Origin: Deinococcus aerolatus
Lineage (GTDB): Bacteria > Deinococcota > Deinococci > Deinococcales > Deinococcaceae
NCBI RefSeq assembly: GCF_014647055.1
Contig: NZ_BMOL01000001.1
Span: 238,501-302,500, forward strand
Direction of reading: 5' to 3'
Length of the DNA stretch: 64,000 nt
Part shown: in pieces, positions 45,898 through 58,971 of the stretch
Layout: every line of letters begins with the position of its first letter
Numbering within the stretch: position 1 is the first letter of the stretch
Position numbers and translations under genes: made by a program
Notes under the pieces: generated by a model
What the model was told of the DNA's origin: nothing
What the model saw: the letters and a program-made list of their open reading frames with translations, nothing else
Databases searched by the model: none

Positions 45898-45901
<4 letters not shown>
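44984..45901 (-). CDS. uvsE: UV damage endonuclease UvsE/UVDE
   Basis: 305 aa TIM-barrel endonuclease. Seen: [16 protein letters not shown], the metal-ligand strands [35 protein letters not shown] and [13 protein letters not shown] (Glu/His/Asp/Lys ligands). It nicks DNA 5' to pyrimidine dimers and 6-4 photoproducts with Mn, a repair route described in D. radiodurans. It overlaps the DUF2256 gene by 4 nt and is the last gene of the gluconokinase-DUF2256-uvsE operon. Confidence 0.93.
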
Positions 45902-46066
<165 letters not shown>

Positions 46067-46077
<11 letters not shown>

Positions 46078-46564
46078 GGTCCAGCCCCAGTGCCGAGAGC
46101 GTGAGCCGCGCCAGACCGGCGGGCGAGTCCTGCCGCGTGACGTGCAAGCTCAGCACGTCGGCCTCGTCTGGCCCCGGCGGTTCCAGGGTCTGCAGCTGCG
46201 ATGGCAGCAGATCGGCGTGGGCGTAGTGGCCGCCGCGGCTGTGCAGGCGTGAGCGCAGGGTCTCGGGCGGCACCTCCAGATAGACGAACCGCACCCCCGG
46301 CACGCGCAGCATGTCGCGGTAGCGGCGGCGCAGTGAGGAGCACGCCAGGATCACCTCGGGCCGCCGCCGCAGTTCGGCGCGCAGCTGCTGCAGCCAGGGC
46401 TGACGGTCCGCGTCGCTCAGGCCCAGTCCGGCGGCCATCTTCGCCCTCGCCTCCGGGGTGTGGTAGGCGTCACCGTCCAGAAACGGCCAGCCGGTCCGGG
46501 CGGCCAGCGCCTCTCCCAGTGTGGTCTTGCCGCTGCCGGACACGCCCATCAAGATCAGTCTCAT
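46067..46564 (-). CDS. gntK: Gluconokinase
   Basis: 165 aa. The P-loop is [11 protein letters not shown] (about 8-18). [24 protein letters not shown] and [10 protein letters not shown] are typical of GntK. It phosphorylates gluconate to 6-phosphogluconate. Its place upstream of a UV endonuclease is metabolically unexpected and probably only reflects co-transcription, though 6-phosphogluconate feeds NADPH supply. Confidence 0.9.
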
Positions 46565-46688
46565 CCTCGCCGTTCCATTGGCTCCAGTCTGCCGCAGGGG
46601 GCCTGGCGGCAGACAAGAACCCCGCGTACAGACTCTTTATGCAGTCCCGTTTGATGCAGGGTGCACGGAGCGGGTCAGGCCAGCCAGG

Positions 46689-47243
46689 TCAGGCCAGTGC
46701 CCAGCTGGCGTGCCGGAGACGCACGGCGAACAGGGCCGCAATCAGGTACTTCGCCAGGATGTCGGCAAAGATGATCTGCGCGATCTCGCCGCCCGCCATC
46801 AGGCCCCAGAAGGCCAGCAGGTTGAACAGCACCGAGTCCAGCGGCACGCTGACCGCGTTGCTGGCCAGCACCCGTGTCCACCAGCTGCGGTGGATCAGGC
46901 GCTGATAGACGGCGGTATCGGCCAGTTCGCCGGCCAGGATCGCCAGGAACGACGCACCGATAAAACGCCACTCGGTGCCGGTCAGCAGCGCCGCCAGCGT
47001 ATTGATCAGCAGCGCGGAGGCAATGGCGATATACACGGCGGGCAGACCGCCTGCGCGGTGGATGCGGTCCCGCAGCGTGAACACGGCGGCAAAGAAGATG
47101 GTGCCGACGCTCAGCAGGCCGTACACCGGCAGTGGAATGAACTTGTTGAGCGTGATGTTGGCCGCCAGAATGCTCAGGGCGTACAGCGCGATCAGCAGCA
47201 GGGGCAGCGGGGCAGGGCGTCCCCGGACGGTGAACTGGTTCAT
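46689..47243 (-). CDS. VUT/YhhQ-family queuosine precursor transporter-like protein
   Basis: 184 aa with six hydrophobic segments. [33 protein letters not shown] and the [19 protein letters not shown] stretch match VUT (vitamin uptake-like) proteins. YhhQ in E. coli imports 7-cyano-7-deazaguanine. The start at 47243 has GGAGG 8 nt upstream. No queuosine genes lie nearby, so substrate is inferred. Confidence 0.8.
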   Translation of the reverse strand: MNQFTVRGRPAPLPLLLIALYALSILAANITLNKFIPLPVYGLLSVGTIFFAAVFTLRDRIHRAGGLPAVYIAIASALLINTLAALLTGTEWRFIGASFLAILAGELADTAVYQRLIHRSWWTRVLASNAVSVPLDSVLFNLLAFWGLMAGGEIAQIIFADILAKYLIAALFAVRLRHASWALA

Positions 47244-47351
47244 GGTCTGACCTCCGGCCTGGGCGACTGCAAAGGTCACGGGCCGCCGGCCAGGGTAGCA
47301 GACGTGCCGCCTGAAAGACGGCGGTCAGACCCGGCGCGGCACACTGCGGCG

Positions 47352-47918
47352 GTGCGCTCCTGCCTTCTGCTTTTGCCCCTGCTGCTGACGGCGCCCCCCG
47401 CACACGCGGCGGCCCGGACCCCGGCTTCCGGTCTCGTGCTGTCCGGCATGCCGCTGATCCGCCAGAGCTACAACGCCTGCGGCCCCGCCAGCCTGACGCA
47501 GGTGCTGCGGTACTACGGCCTGGACGCGGACATGAGGGCGGTCAGCCGCCTGACCCGCCCGTCGGACACCTCGTACATGACGGCGCAGGCAATTCTGGAC
47601 TTTGCGCCGCGCGTGGGCATGGAAGCGCGGCTGTACGCGGGCGGCTCACTGAATACCGTGCGGGCCGCCATCCGCAGCGGCGTGCCGGTGATCGCGCTGC
47701 AAACCTACGTCAGCCCCAGCGGGCGGCCCATTCCCCACTGGCGCGTGGTGGTGGGGTACAACGACAGCACCCGGCAGACCTACCTGATGGACCCGCTGCT
47801 GGGTTACGTAGCAATGGACTACGACGACTTTACCCGTGTGTGGGCGGACCACCGGGGCCAGTTCGCGCTGATGTACCCGCCGAAGCTGTCAGCCACCGTG
47901 AAAAAGGTGATCGGCTAG
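47352..47918 (+). CDS. Secreted C39-family cysteine peptidase-like protein
   Basis: About 188 aa, GTG start, with a short signal peptide (~20 residues). The papain-like motifs are [13 protein letters not shown] (catalytic Cys), HWRVVVGY (His) and YLMDPLLG (Asp). C39-like proteins outside bacteriocin transporters have mostly unknown substrates. A CACACT box lies 6 nt upstream. It ends 4 nt inside the convergent kinase gene. Confidence 0.8.
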   Translation: MRSCLLLLPLLLTAPPAHAAARTPASGLVLSGMPLIRQSYNACGPASLTQVLRYYGLDADMRAVSRLTRPSDTSYMTAQAILDFAPRVGMEARLYAGGSLNTVRAAIRSGVPVIALQTYVSPSGRPIPHWRVVVGYNDSTRQTYLMDPLLGYVAMDYDDFTRVWADHRGQFALMYPPKLSATVKKVIG

Positions 47919-48439
47919 GCCAGCAGCAGTTCGGCGGTCTGCTCAAGGCTGAGCTTTGAGGTGTCCAGCACCCGCCACCCCGCAGCGCGGTACCCGGCGG
48001 GCGGCATGGCCGGATGCAGGGCCGCGATCATCGGCACCAGATTCTGGGTATCGAAGTCCTTCCCCGTGCGGGCCGCGTTGCGCGCCTGGGTCACCTCCAG
48101 CGTGGGGCACAGGAAGACCGGGCGAACGTCCAGTCCGTCCCAGTGGACGCGCATGGCTTCCAGATCGGCGGGCCACAGCACGTCGTCCACCACCACCGCG
48201 AAGCCCGCCTCGGCATACAGACGGGCGTGGAAGGCGGCGGCGCGGCGGGCCAGCGTGAACTGCCGGACGGCCTCCGGCGGGTGATCCAGGCTGGGCGGCA
48301 CCAGCCCCGACACCACCAGTTCGCGCAGGTCATCCACCGGCAGGTGCAGGCCGCGCGGATACTGCCGCAACAGGGCGCGGGCCACGCTGGATTTGCCCAC
48401 GCCCGGACAGCCGGACAGCACCCACACCGGGCCGCTCAC
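47915..48439 (-). CDS. P-loop kinase-like ATPase, 174 aa
   Basis: Walker A is [12 protein letters not shown] (about 9-20). The DD in LPVDDLREL and VVVDDVLWP are likely substrate/Mg contacts. It resembles small-molecule kinases such as the chloramphenicol phosphotransferase or gluconokinase type, but the substrate is unknown. GTG overlaps the stop of the upstream transporter gene by 4 nt (GTGA). Confidence 0.75.
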   Translation of the reverse strand: MSGPVWVLSGCPGVGKSSVARALLRQYPRGLHLPVDDLRELVVSGLVPPSLDHPPEAVRQFTLARRAAAFHARLYAEAGFAVVVDDVLWPADLEAMRVHWDGLDVRPVFLCPTLEVTQARNAARTGKDFDTQNLVPMIAALHPAMPPAGYRAAGWRVLDTSKLSLEQTAELLLA

Positions 48440-49641
48440 CGCTGCGCCTCCTCCTGCAATTTTTCGGGCACCGCGCCCGCCACGCCCCGGTAGGCCGCGC
48501 TGGTCATCCAGTAGCGTTCCAGCCAGCGCTTGAGCAGCGTGGCGGTGGGGATGGCGATGATGGCCCCCACCGGCCCCGCCAGCGCCAGCCCCACCAGCAG
48601 CGCGATCAAGATGGCCGCCGGGCTGAGACTGACCACCCGGCCCATGATCAGCGGCCCCAGCACGTTGCCCTGCAACTGGTTAATGACGAAGAACAGCGCC
48701 GCCACCAGCGCGATGGTCAGCCCGCCCTGCGGAATGGCCTGCAACATGGCGGCCACGGCGGCCAGCACGATCCCGATGTACGGCACCAGGCTCAGCAGGC
48801 CGCTCAGGGCGCCCAGGGCCAGCGCGTTGGGCACCTTCAGCGCCAGCAGCCCCAGGGTGGACAGCAGCGCCCCGGTCAGCATCAGCAGCAGCTGGCCGCG
48901 CAGGAAGCCGCCGAAGCTCTGGCTCACGTCCTCGGCCAGTCGGCGTACGTTGGGCTGCGACTGGCGCGGAAAGACCCGTAGCAGGCTGGCCCCCACCCGC
49001 TCGTAATCCAGCATGAAGTACGCCGCCAGCGTCACGATAAAGCCCAGCTGTCCCAGCCAGCCCACCAGATTGGACAGGGTGTTCAGCACGTTGGGCCCGG
49101 AGTTCAGCAGCCGCTCCAGCAGCGGCCCGGCATTCTCGGTGATGTTGCTGGTCTGATCGTCGATGTAGGTGCTGACGCTGGCCTTGAGGCCCTGCACGCC
49201 CGGAATGCTGTCCAGCCGGTCCAGCACGTTAAAAAGGGCGTCTTTCAGGTTCACGGCGATCACCGGAATCCCGGCGATCAGCCCGGCAACCTGCTGGCTG
49301 AGGGTCACGATCAGCAGCGTGGTCAGCCCCAGCGCCACCAGAATCAGCAGCAGCACCCCCACCATGCGCCCGACCCTACGGCGCTCCAGCCATTCCAGAA
49401 TCGGATTGACCAGAAAGGCCAGGCCGTAGGCGGTCAGCACGGTCAGCAGCACGCTGGCCAGCAGCTGGCTGCCCCACAGCAGGGCGCGGACGGCCAGCAC
49501 GGTCAGCACCGCGTAGAAGATCAGGCGCACCAGCGGCAGGGCCCACAGCCGCCGGATCAGGTCACGCACGTCGCGCGCCGCCCGCCAGTCGCCCGCCGGC
49601 GGGCGCGGCGCAGAGGGAGGCAGCTGGGTCATGCCCCCCAT
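48436..49641 (-). CDS. AI-2E family transporter (PerM-like)
   Basis: 401 aa with seven to eight helices. The family core is seen around GLLSLVPYIGIVLAAVAAMLQAIPQGG and LVGLALAGPVGAIIAIPTATLLKRWLERYW. Members export autoinducer-2 or act as Na+/H+ antiporters, and the role here is open. An in-frame ATG at 49632 is an alternative start. Coupled by overlap to the downstream kinase. Confidence 0.87.
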   Translation of the reverse strand: MGGMTQLPPSAPRPPAGDWRAARDVRDLIRRLWALPLVRLIFYAVLTVLAVRALLWGSQLLASVLLTVLTAYGLAFLVNPILEWLERRRVGRMVGVLLLILVALGLTTLLIVTLSQQVAGLIAGIPVIAVNLKDALFNVLDRLDSIPGVQGLKASVSTYIDDQTSNITENAGPLLERLLNSGPNVLNTLSNLVGWLGQLGFIVTLAAYFMLDYERVGASLLRVFPRQSQPNVRRLAEDVSQSFGGFLRGQLLLMLTGALLSTLGLLALKVPNALALGALSGLLSLVPYIGIVLAAVAAMLQAIPQGGLTIALVAALFFVINQLQGNVLGPLIMGRVVSLSPAAILIALLVGLALAGPVGAIIAIPTATLLKRWLERYWMTSAAYRGVAGAVPEKLQEEAQR

Positions 49642-49667
49642 CCTGCCACTTCAGCCGGGCCAGCAGA

Positions 49668-49697
49668 CACGTCCCCACCGGAGGGGGCGGGGACGTG
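49668..49697 (-). terminator. Hairpin after the TRAP permease gene
   Basis: CACGTCCCC / GGGGACGTG stem at the end of the minus-strand TRAP operon. No T-tract. Confidence 0.45.
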
Positions 49698-49735
49698 AAG
49701 AAAGTCTGGAGGGGCGGATCACTCTGGCGTCTGCG

Positions 49736-51919
<2,184 letters not shown>

Positions 51920-51948
51920 TCTCTGCTCATCTCCTTTCGAAAAGGGAA

Positions 51949-51983
51949 GGGGTCAGCCTCCCTGCGTGTGTTTGGCTGACCCC
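51949..51983 (-). terminator. Intercistronic hairpin between TAXI binding protein and permease genes
   Basis: A 10-bp perfect stem GGGGTCAGCC / GGCTGACCCC with a 15-nt loop, followed on the minus strand by TTCCCTTTTC. It may be a partial terminator or 3'-end stabiliser that keeps binding-protein levels above the permease. Confidence 0.55.
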
Positions 51984-52005
51984 CTCCGCTAACCTTTGAG
52001 TGATC

Positions 52006-52983
52006 TTACTTGACGCTGAGCCCCTGCTCCTTGAAGAACTTGACCGCGCCGGGGTGCAGCGGGGCGGGCAGGCCCTTAATCGCCTTGGCGTAGGAGAAGT
52101 TGGTGCCCAGGGCCGGGTGAATGGCCTTGAGCGCCTTCTCGTCGCCGAACGCGGCCTTCATGGCCTTGTAGATGGTGTCCTCGCTCTCGTCGCTGGTGGT
52201 GACCAGGGTCGCCTGCACCGCCACGCCGGGCACGGTGACGTCGATGCCCCGGTAGCTCTTGGCGGGAATGTTGAAGCGCACGTAGAAGGGGTACTTCTTG
52301 AGCAGGCTGGCGGCCTGGTTGCCGGCCACAGGAATGAGTTTCACGTCCACCGTCTGGGCGATCTGGGCGATGGCGCTGGCCCCCACACCCACGGTGTAGA
52401 ACAGCGCGTCGGCGCGCTTGTCCTGCATCAGGCTGATGCCCTGCGAGGGCGAGACGCGCAGCGCCTGACCGAGGTCGTCGAACTTCAGGCCGTAGGCTTC
52501 CATGACCTGCGCGGCGGTCTGCTCGGTGCCGGACCCCAGATCCCCGATCACGACCTTCTTGCCCTTCAGGTCCGCCATGCTGTTGATGCCGGAGTCCTTG
52601 CGCGCAATGACATGCAGCACCTCGGGGTACAGCACGGCCATGGTGCGAATCTTCTTGTTGGCCTTGCCCTTGAAGGCGTCCAGACCCGTGCCGGTGTAGG
52701 CGTAGTACACCACGTCGTTCTGGGCCACGGCGGCGTTCAGTTCGCCGGTGGTCATGGCGTTCATGTTGAACACGCTGCCGCCGGTAGAACGGGCGTTGGC
52801 GCGGATGCCGCCCGCGTCGTTCATCATCTTGGCCATGCCGGTGGCCACCGGAAAGTAGACGCCCGTGGTGCTGCCGGAGCCGATGGTCAGGAAGGTGGTG
52901 CCCTGCGCCAGGGCCACGCCGGTAAACAGGGCGGCGGTGCCGAGAACAGCGGCGGTCATGAACTGCTTGTTGCGTATTTGCAT
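52006..52983 (-). CDS. TAXI-family TRAP transporter solute-binding protein
   Basis: 325 aa with a signal peptide (AxA cleavage near residue 26). Family motifs: LTIGSGSTTGVYFPVATGMA, ARSTGGSVFNMNAM and GDLGSGTEQTAAQVM. TAXI proteins bind glutamate-like or other small organic anions. GGAGG lies 6 nt before the ATG. TAAGAT on the minus strand (53049-53054) may be the -10, giving a ~60-nt leader. Confidence 0.92.
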   Translation of the reverse strand: MQIRNKQFMTAAVLGTAALFTGVALAQGTTFLTIGSGSTTGVYFPVATGMAKMMNDAGGIRANARSTGGSVFNMNAMTTGELNAAVAQNDVVYYAYTGTGLDAFKGKANKKIRTMAVLYPEVLHVIARKDSGINSMADLKGKKVVIGDLGSGTEQTAAQVMEAYGLKFDDLGQALRVSPSQGISLMQDKRADALFYTVGVGASAIAQIAQTVDVKLIPVAGNQAASLLKKYPFYVRFNIPAKSYRGIDVTVPGVAVQATLVTTSDESEDTIYKAMKAAFGDEKALKAIHPALGTNFSYAKAIKGLPAPLHPGAVKFFKEQGLSVK

Positions 52984-53185
52984 GTGAATCCTCCGTGAGA
53001 GCGGTCCTGCAGCGGAAGCAGGCCAGATTGGACGTTGAGAGTTGAAAAATCTTAGCACAGGGCATGAATTGGACGCGCTTCCATGAAGCCCGGTCAGCTT
53101 CGTCCAGGTTCTGGGAGCCGGGTCTTGCTTGCGCCCTGCGGGCACCGACTCGTTCGGACGCGTGCCCTCGGATAGAGTTGGGGGC

Positions 53186-53950
<765 letters not shown>

Positions 53951-53989
53951 GGGGCACTGGCACCGCCGCCTGAGCAACCCAGGAGATAT

Positions 53990-56929
53990 TTAATCCCACG
54001 CTTCCGGCAGCCCACTGCCCTCCTCCCCCAGCTCCAGCAGCCACAGGGCGTCACCGGGGCGCAGGTGGGTCAGGGCATCGGTGCGTGGGCCATGCAATTC
54101 CCGCAATAACGCCCATCCCTTCTCATCTTCCTCCAGAGCCCGCCCCAGCGCCCGCCACACGCCCGCGTGGAAGGGGGCCAGGGCCGGGTCCGCCAGGGCT
54201 GCCCGCAGCCAGCGCAGGGTCTGGGGGCCATCGTCGGCCAGGGTGGCGGTGGCCTCCAGGGTCAGCAGCTGTGCCTGCAACCCAGGATCGGGGGCGTCAC
54301 CCAGCCCCGGCTGAACGCGGCGCAGCAGGGCGTGGGCGCGGTTCAGCTCGGCCAGGGCGTCGGCGGGGCGGCCCAGGCGCACCTGCACTTCGGCACGCAT
54401 GGCGCGGGCCTGGGCCTGCTCGTAGGGGTGGGCGGCCAGGGCCAGGGCGCGGTCCACTGAGGTCAGCGCCACCGCCGGATCGGGGTCCGCCAGTGCCCGG
54501 CTCAGGTGCATGTCGAACAGCAGGATGCCGTCACGGTCACTGCTGGTGACGGGCTGGTCGATCAGACCATCGAGCAGGCTGCGGGCCTGCCGCAGATCAG
54601 GATGGTCGCGCGCCGGGCCCAGCAGCGGTTGCAGGTACGCGCCGCCCAGCCCGCGCGTCAGGTAGACCAGGGCCACCCGGTAGCGGGTGCGGCGCTGGCG
54701 GTACTGCACCTCGGCGGGGCGGGCGCTGCGGCCGCCAAGCAGGGCCAGCGCCTGCACTGAAGCCGCCAGCGCGTCGTCCGGGCGGCCCAGCGCCAGCAGC
54801 ACCGGCAGGGCCTCCGAGAGCAGGCGGGCGCGCGGCACGTGATCGGCATGGCGGCGCGGATCGGGGGGCAGCAGCGCCAGGGCGCGGCCCAGGGTGACGT
54901 GCGCCTCCTGCACTCGGCCCAGGCGGCGCAGGGCGGTGGCGCTGCGGGCCAGCACACGGGCCCGTTCCTCGTCACCCGCCCCCGCCGTTTCCAGCCGGGC
55001 TGCAGCGTCGCGCAGGGCGGTCAGGGCGGCGGCCGGCTGGCCCAGGCGCAGCCGCAGGTCACCTTCCTGGTAGCGGGCGCGCGCCGAGAGCAGCGGGCTG
55101 GAAGGCGGCACCGAGGCCAGGGCACCCAGCGCCTCGTCCCAGCGCCCGGCGTCCTTGGCGATCAGCCCGCGCCACAGCCACGCCCGCGGCCCGCCTACCG
55201 CTGCCCGCGGATCGGCACTATCGCGGGTGGCAGCGTCCAGATCTCCGGCCCAGCGGGCCAGGGCCGCGCGCAGCAGCAGCGCGTCGGCGCAGGCGGCCAC
55301 GGCCCACGGCCCCCGGGCGGGCGCGGCCGCCGAGAGCAGGCCGGACACGTCCGGATGGGCCAGCTGTTCGGCGGCGGCGTCCATGTTTCCAGCTTCCAGG
55401 CTGCTCTCGGCCAGCTTGACCCGCGCCCAGGCCCGCACCGTGGGCCGCGCGGCCTCCAGCAGCGTGAACAGCGCGTCGCGCAGGCCCGAATCGTGGTACT
55501 CGCCCCGGCCCGCGTGATGCCGCACCACCGCGCCGGCCAGATCGTCGCGGGCCTCGTCCGCCGCGCCGTGGCGGATGGCCGGCCACAGCGGCGGCAGCCA
55601 GCGCGCGTCGTCCGGGTGCGCCCGCACCTGGGCCGCCAGCGCGGGCCAGTCCTCCAGGGCCGCCAGCGCGGCGAGACGAACGGGCCGCCCCTCCCCCTCC
55701 CCGGCGGCCGACAGACCGGCCAGTCGCGCCAGCGCCCCGGCCCGCGCCGCCCGGCCCACCCCGGTCCAGGCGGCGCGCAGGGCCGGCGTGGGGGTCCAGC
55801 CCAGCGCGTCGGAACCGGCCAGCAGGGCGCGGGCGTGCGGGGGCAGCTGCCGCAGTTCGGCCCCCAGCGCCGCCCGCAGCAGCTCGGGGGACCACGCGGC
55901 AGCGGGCGCGTGTGGCGTGCTGGCCTCCAGGGCTGCCGTCGCCGCGGCCAGCCGCCGGATGTCGGGGTCCGTCAGCAGCTGCGGGCCGTCCGTCCCGGCC
56001 CCGCCACCACGCAGGCGCACCAGCAGGCTCAGGCGGTCCAGATGGCGTCCGGTCTCGGCCACCAATAGATCGGCCTCGGCGCGCGGCACGCCCAGGCGGG
56101 CCATCAGGTACCCGCGCGCCTCGGCGGGGGTGGGCGGGTGCAGCGCGATAACCTCGGGAGGAGGCGCAGCGGGAGACACCGCCCGCAGATCGTCGGCCGA
56201 GGCCAGTTCCAGTGCCAGCAACACCGCCAGCCCCGGCGGCGCGGCGTGCAGCAGGTGTTCGGCGGCCCAGCGCGCGGCAGACACCGCCGAACCGTCGGCG
56301 CTGCGGGGCGGGCCTCCGGCGAAGGCCAGATCGTCCGTGACCCGCACCAGCAGCGTGCCGGACGCCGGAAAGGCGCGGCGCACGGCCTGCGACTGCGCTG
56401 CCGCCAGCTGCGCGTAGGAGGTGCCGGGCGCGGCTTCCAGTCCCAGCAGTCCGGCCACGTCACCGGACAGGAAGAGCCTTTTGACCACAAGCCCCGACTC
56501 GCGTAGCGTCACGTCCAGGCTGTCGAGCAGCACGGTCTTGCCTGCGCCTGCCCGGCCCGTCACGATCAACCGGGGTGCCCGGCCCGCCCGCACCCCGGCC
56601 AGGAACTGCCGGTAGGCGCGTTTCTTGCTGCGGCCCAGCAGTTCCAGTTCGGCAGGCAGCGGGGTGGAGGCAGGGGCAGCCGGGGCGGCGGGCAGCGGGC
56701 GGCCCACCTCGGCGGCCAGTTCGGCCAGGATGGCCCTAAGGGTCTCGCGGTCCGCCGCCGTGCCGATGTCGCGGTAGATGATGTTGCGGACCGCCGTGGC
56801 CCCGGCCCCACGCGCCCGCATCTGGGTTTCGAGCCAGCGCAGGCTGCCGCGCCGCACCCCGGCCGCGCCGCCGCCCGCGCCGGGGGGCAGGTGGGCGCGC
56901 AGGTCAGCCAGCACCGCTTTGTAATCCAC
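53990..56929 (-). CDS. Large P-loop ATPase/TPR protein, STAND-like, unknown function
   Basis: About 979 aa. The N-terminal ~90 residues are helical and end in an Ala/Pro linker. A P-loop GRAGAGKT lies at 125-132, with a possible Walker B strand TLLVRVTDD near 192-200. A predicted winged-helix-like stretch (~370-450) and a long array of TPR-like helical pairs (~560-950, e.g. GRPADALAELNRAHALL) follow. This order resembles STAND regulators, which oligomerise on ligand binding. The frame stays open to 57970, but GTG 56929 has GGGAGG upstream and marks the start of sensible sequence. Confidence 0.75.
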   Translation of the reverse strand: MDYKAVLADLRAHLPPGAGGGAAGVRRGSLRWLETQMRARGAGATAVRNIIYRDIGTAADRETLRAILAELAAEVGRPLPAAPAAPASTPLPAELELLGRSKKRAYRQFLAGVRAGRAPRLIVTGRAGAGKTVLLDSLDVTLRESGLVVKRLFLSGDVAGLLGLEAAPGTSYAQLAAAQSQAVRRAFPASGTLLVRVTDDLAFAGGPPRSADGSAVSAARWAAEHLLHAAPPGLAVLLALELASADDLRAVSPAAPPPEVIALHPPTPAEARGYLMARLGVPRAEADLLVAETGRHLDRLSLLVRLRGGGAGTDGPQLLTDPDIRRLAAATAALEASTPHAPAAAWSPELLRAALGAELRQLPPHARALLAGSDALGWTPTPALRAAWTGVGRAARAGALARLAGLSAAGEGEGRPVRLAALAALEDWPALAAQVRAHPDDARWLPPLWPAIRHGAADEARDDLAGAVVRHHAGRGEYHDSGLRDALFTLLEAARPTVRAWARVKLAESSLEAGNMDAAAEQLAHPDVSGLLSAAAPARGPWAVAACADALLLRAALARWAGDLDAATRDSADPRAAVGGPRAWLWRGLIAKDAGRWDEALGALASVPPSSPLLSARARYQEGDLRLRLGQPAAALTALRDAAARLETAGAGDEERARVLARSATALRRLGRVQEAHVTLGRALALLPPDPRRHADHVPRARLLSEALPVLLALGRPDDALAASVQALALLGGRSARPAEVQYRQRRTRYRVALVYLTRGLGGAYLQPLLGPARDHPDLRQARSLLDGLIDQPVTSSDRDGILLFDMHLSRALADPDPAVALTSVDRALALAAHPYEQAQARAMRAEVQVRLGRPADALAELNRAHALLRRVQPGLGDAPDPGLQAQLLTLEATATLADDGPQTLRWLRAALADPALAPFHAGVWRALGRALEEDEKGWALLRELHGPRTDALTHLRPGDALWLLELGEEGSGLPEAWD

Positions 56930-57106
56930 GATGCCTCCCACGGTAGCACCCCCCGGCAGACAAAATAGACCCGGTCTAGAAAAGGGCCGCGCTGGCGTAC
57001 CTGACGGTTTCATCAGCAACCCCACGCGGGGCTGTGTATACTCGGCGCAGCCTTCAAATCCATCCCCCACCTGCAGGCCACCCGTGTGGCCCCCCGGAGA
57101 ACCCGT

Positions 57107-57814
57107 ATGCGCAAATCCATCCTGACCACCCTTACCCTGAGCGTTGCCCTTGCGGCAACCGCCGCCCACGCCCAGAGCCAGCAGGCCGCCCAGGCCCTGT
57201 ACGACTCGGGGAAGTGGCAGGAAGCGGCCCTGGCCGCCGCCGCCCTGAACACCAGCGCGGGCCTGGCCCTGGCTGCCGAGGCCACCACCGGCGGGGCCAG
57301 CCTTGTGGCCGACGCCCAGAAAAAGGCCCTGTTCCAGAAGGCCCAGGAGTACGCCACCAGCGCGATTGCCAAGGACAGGAACAATGCCGAGGCCTACTTT
57401 GAGCTGGCCCGCGCGCAGGGCCGTCTGGCGCAGTTCTCGGGCATCCTGCAGAGCCTGGGGCTGGCCGGCGACATGAAGAAGAACCTGGATCAGGCCATCG
57501 CCCTGAACCCGAAGATGGCCGGGGCCTACGTGGCCCTGGGCCTGTGGCACGCCAGCCTGGACGAGAAGGGCTTTATCGCCCGCCGCGCCACCGGAGCGGA
57601 CCGCAACCAGATTGCCCCCAACTTCGAGAAGGCCATTGCGCTGGAGCCCAACGTGGCGGTCCACCGCATCGAGTACGCCAACGCCCTGATCCTGCAGAAG
57701 AAGCCGGCCGAGGCCGCCGCGCAGCTGCAGAAGGCCGTGACCCTGCCCGCCGAGACCTTCTGGCAGAAGCGGGACCTGGAAAGCGCGAAGAAGACGCTGG
57801 CCGGCCTGAAGTAA
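57107..57814 (+). CDS. Secreted TPR-repeat protein
   Basis: 235 aa. A clear signal peptide (AHA-Q cleavage near 23) precedes TPR-like helices ([63 protein letters not shown]). Probably a periplasmic or envelope protein-interaction module. TATACT at 57037-57042 gives a ~60-nt leader, with GGAG at 57096. Divergent from the large P-loop/TPR protein gene, which may hint at shared function. Confidence 0.82.
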   Translation: MRKSILTTLTLSVALAATAAHAQSQQAAQALYDSGKWQEAALAAAALNTSAGLALAAEATTGGASLVADAQKKALFQKAQEYATSAIAKDRNNAEAYFELARAQGRLAQFSGILQSLGLAGDMKKNLDQAIALNPKMAGAYVALGLWHASLDEKGFIARRATGADRNQIAPNFEKAIALEPNVAVHRIEYANALILQKKPAEAAAQLQKAVTLPAETFWQKRDLESAKKTLAGLK

Positions 57815-57831
57815 GGCACAAACGGGAGAAA

Positions 57832-57888
57832 CAGCCGGGGCGCGGGACGCGGTGGGAGTGTTTTCCCCGGCGTCCCGCGCCCCGGCTG
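57832..57888. terminator. 19-bp perfect inverted repeat
   Basis: Stem 57832-57850 with 57870-57888 and a 19-nt loop containing TTTT, located after the TPR gene. There is no T-tract after the stem, so it may be a terminator-like or RNA-stabilising hairpin. Confidence 0.5.
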
Positions 57889-57968
57889 CTGGGGCAGCAG
57901 TGTCGCCTGCCGGCCTCCCGCCCCCCGGTTCCTCACGCCGCACGGCCCGGCACGCTAAATTGAGGCCC

Positions 57969-58871
57969 ATGATCGCCTACAGCGAGGTCAGCGCCTTCAC
58001 GCGCACGCCGGGCCAGGGCAACCGCGCCGGGGTGGTGCTGGACGCCGCCGAACTCAGCGAGGCCGAGATGCGCGAACTCGCCGCCTTCCTGGGCGCGTCC
58101 GAGACCGTGTTTGTTACCCGCCTGGGCCGCTCCGCCGTGCAGGTCCGCTACTTCACGCCCACGCAGGAGGTCGAGTTCTGCGGCCACGCCACGCTGGCGC
58201 TGGGGCTGATGCTGGCCCAGGCCGGGCACTGGCGCGGCGGGGCCCTGGAACTCGAGACCCTGGCGGGCCGCGTGCCGCTGCGCCTGATCAGCGAGGCGGG
58301 CGTGCCGCATCAGGTGTGGATGCAGCAGCAGCGGCACGAGACCCGCCCGCTGCCCACCAGCCTGCGCGCCGAACTGGCCGAGGCGCTGGGCATCGACGCC
58401 CGCATGATCCACCGCGGCCTGCCGATGGCCGCCGCGAGCACGGGGCTGTGGAGCGCCTTTGTGCCGCTGCTGGACCCGCTGATTCTGGATGCCCTGGAAC
58501 CTGATCTGGAGCGCATCGCCCTGCTCAGCGGGGCGCTGGAGGTGGGCAGCGTGTACGCCTACGCGCCAATGGGTGTCAACCGCTTCGCGGCGCGGGACTT
58601 TGCCCCGGCGCTGGGCATCCCAGAAGACCCGGTGACCGGCAGCGCGGGCGGCGCGTTGATGGCCCTGCTGGCGCACGGGGGCCGCCTGCCGGTGCGCGCC
58701 GGGCGGGCCTGCGGCGTGATCTACCAGGGCCACGCCCTGGGCACTCCCGGCGAGGTGGAGGTGGAGATTGAGATGCGCGGCGACGCGGTGGTGGCCGTGC
58801 ATGTCGGCGGATGCGCGGTGCTGGAGCGCGAGGGCCTGTGGAAGCGCCGGAGCGGCCGGCAGCCGGACTGA
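57969..58871 (+). CDS. PhzF-family isomerase/epimerase
   Basis: 300 aa of the diaminopimelate-epimerase fold. [14 protein letters not shown] at the N-terminus, catalytic Glu in [21 protein letters not shown], and [19 protein letters not shown] are PhzF hallmarks. PhzF isomerises a phenazine precursor, but most homologues, including this isolated one, have unknown substrates. TAAATT at 57956-57961 lies 7 nt before the ATG. Confidence 0.87.
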   Translation: MIAYSEVSAFTRTPGQGNRAGVVLDAAELSEAEMRELAAFLGASETVFVTRLGRSAVQVRYFTPTQEVEFCGHATLALGLMLAQAGHWRGGALELETLAGRVPLRLISEAGVPHQVWMQQQRHETRPLPTSLRAELAEALGIDARMIHRGLPMAAASTGLWSAFVPLLDPLILDALEPDLERIALLSGALEVGSVYAYAPMGVNRFAARDFAPALGIPEDPVTGSAGGALMALLAHGGRLPVRAGRACGVIYQGHALGTPGEVEVEIEMRGDAVVAVHVGGCAVLEREGLWKRRSGRQPD

Positions 58872-58971
58872 GCCACTCAGCGGGGGAAACTGCGCTGCAT
58901 CCCCGGCCAGTGCCGCCCGCCGTCTATCCGCCGCCGCCCCGGCCCGCCGCCCAGCCCCTAGACTGCCGCCC

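Noticed and set aside
56930..57970. N-terminal extension of the large P-loop/TPR protein to 1326 codons
   Set aside because: The extension is antisense to the secreted TPR gene, lacks family features, and a Shine-Dalgarno sequence precedes GTG 56929.
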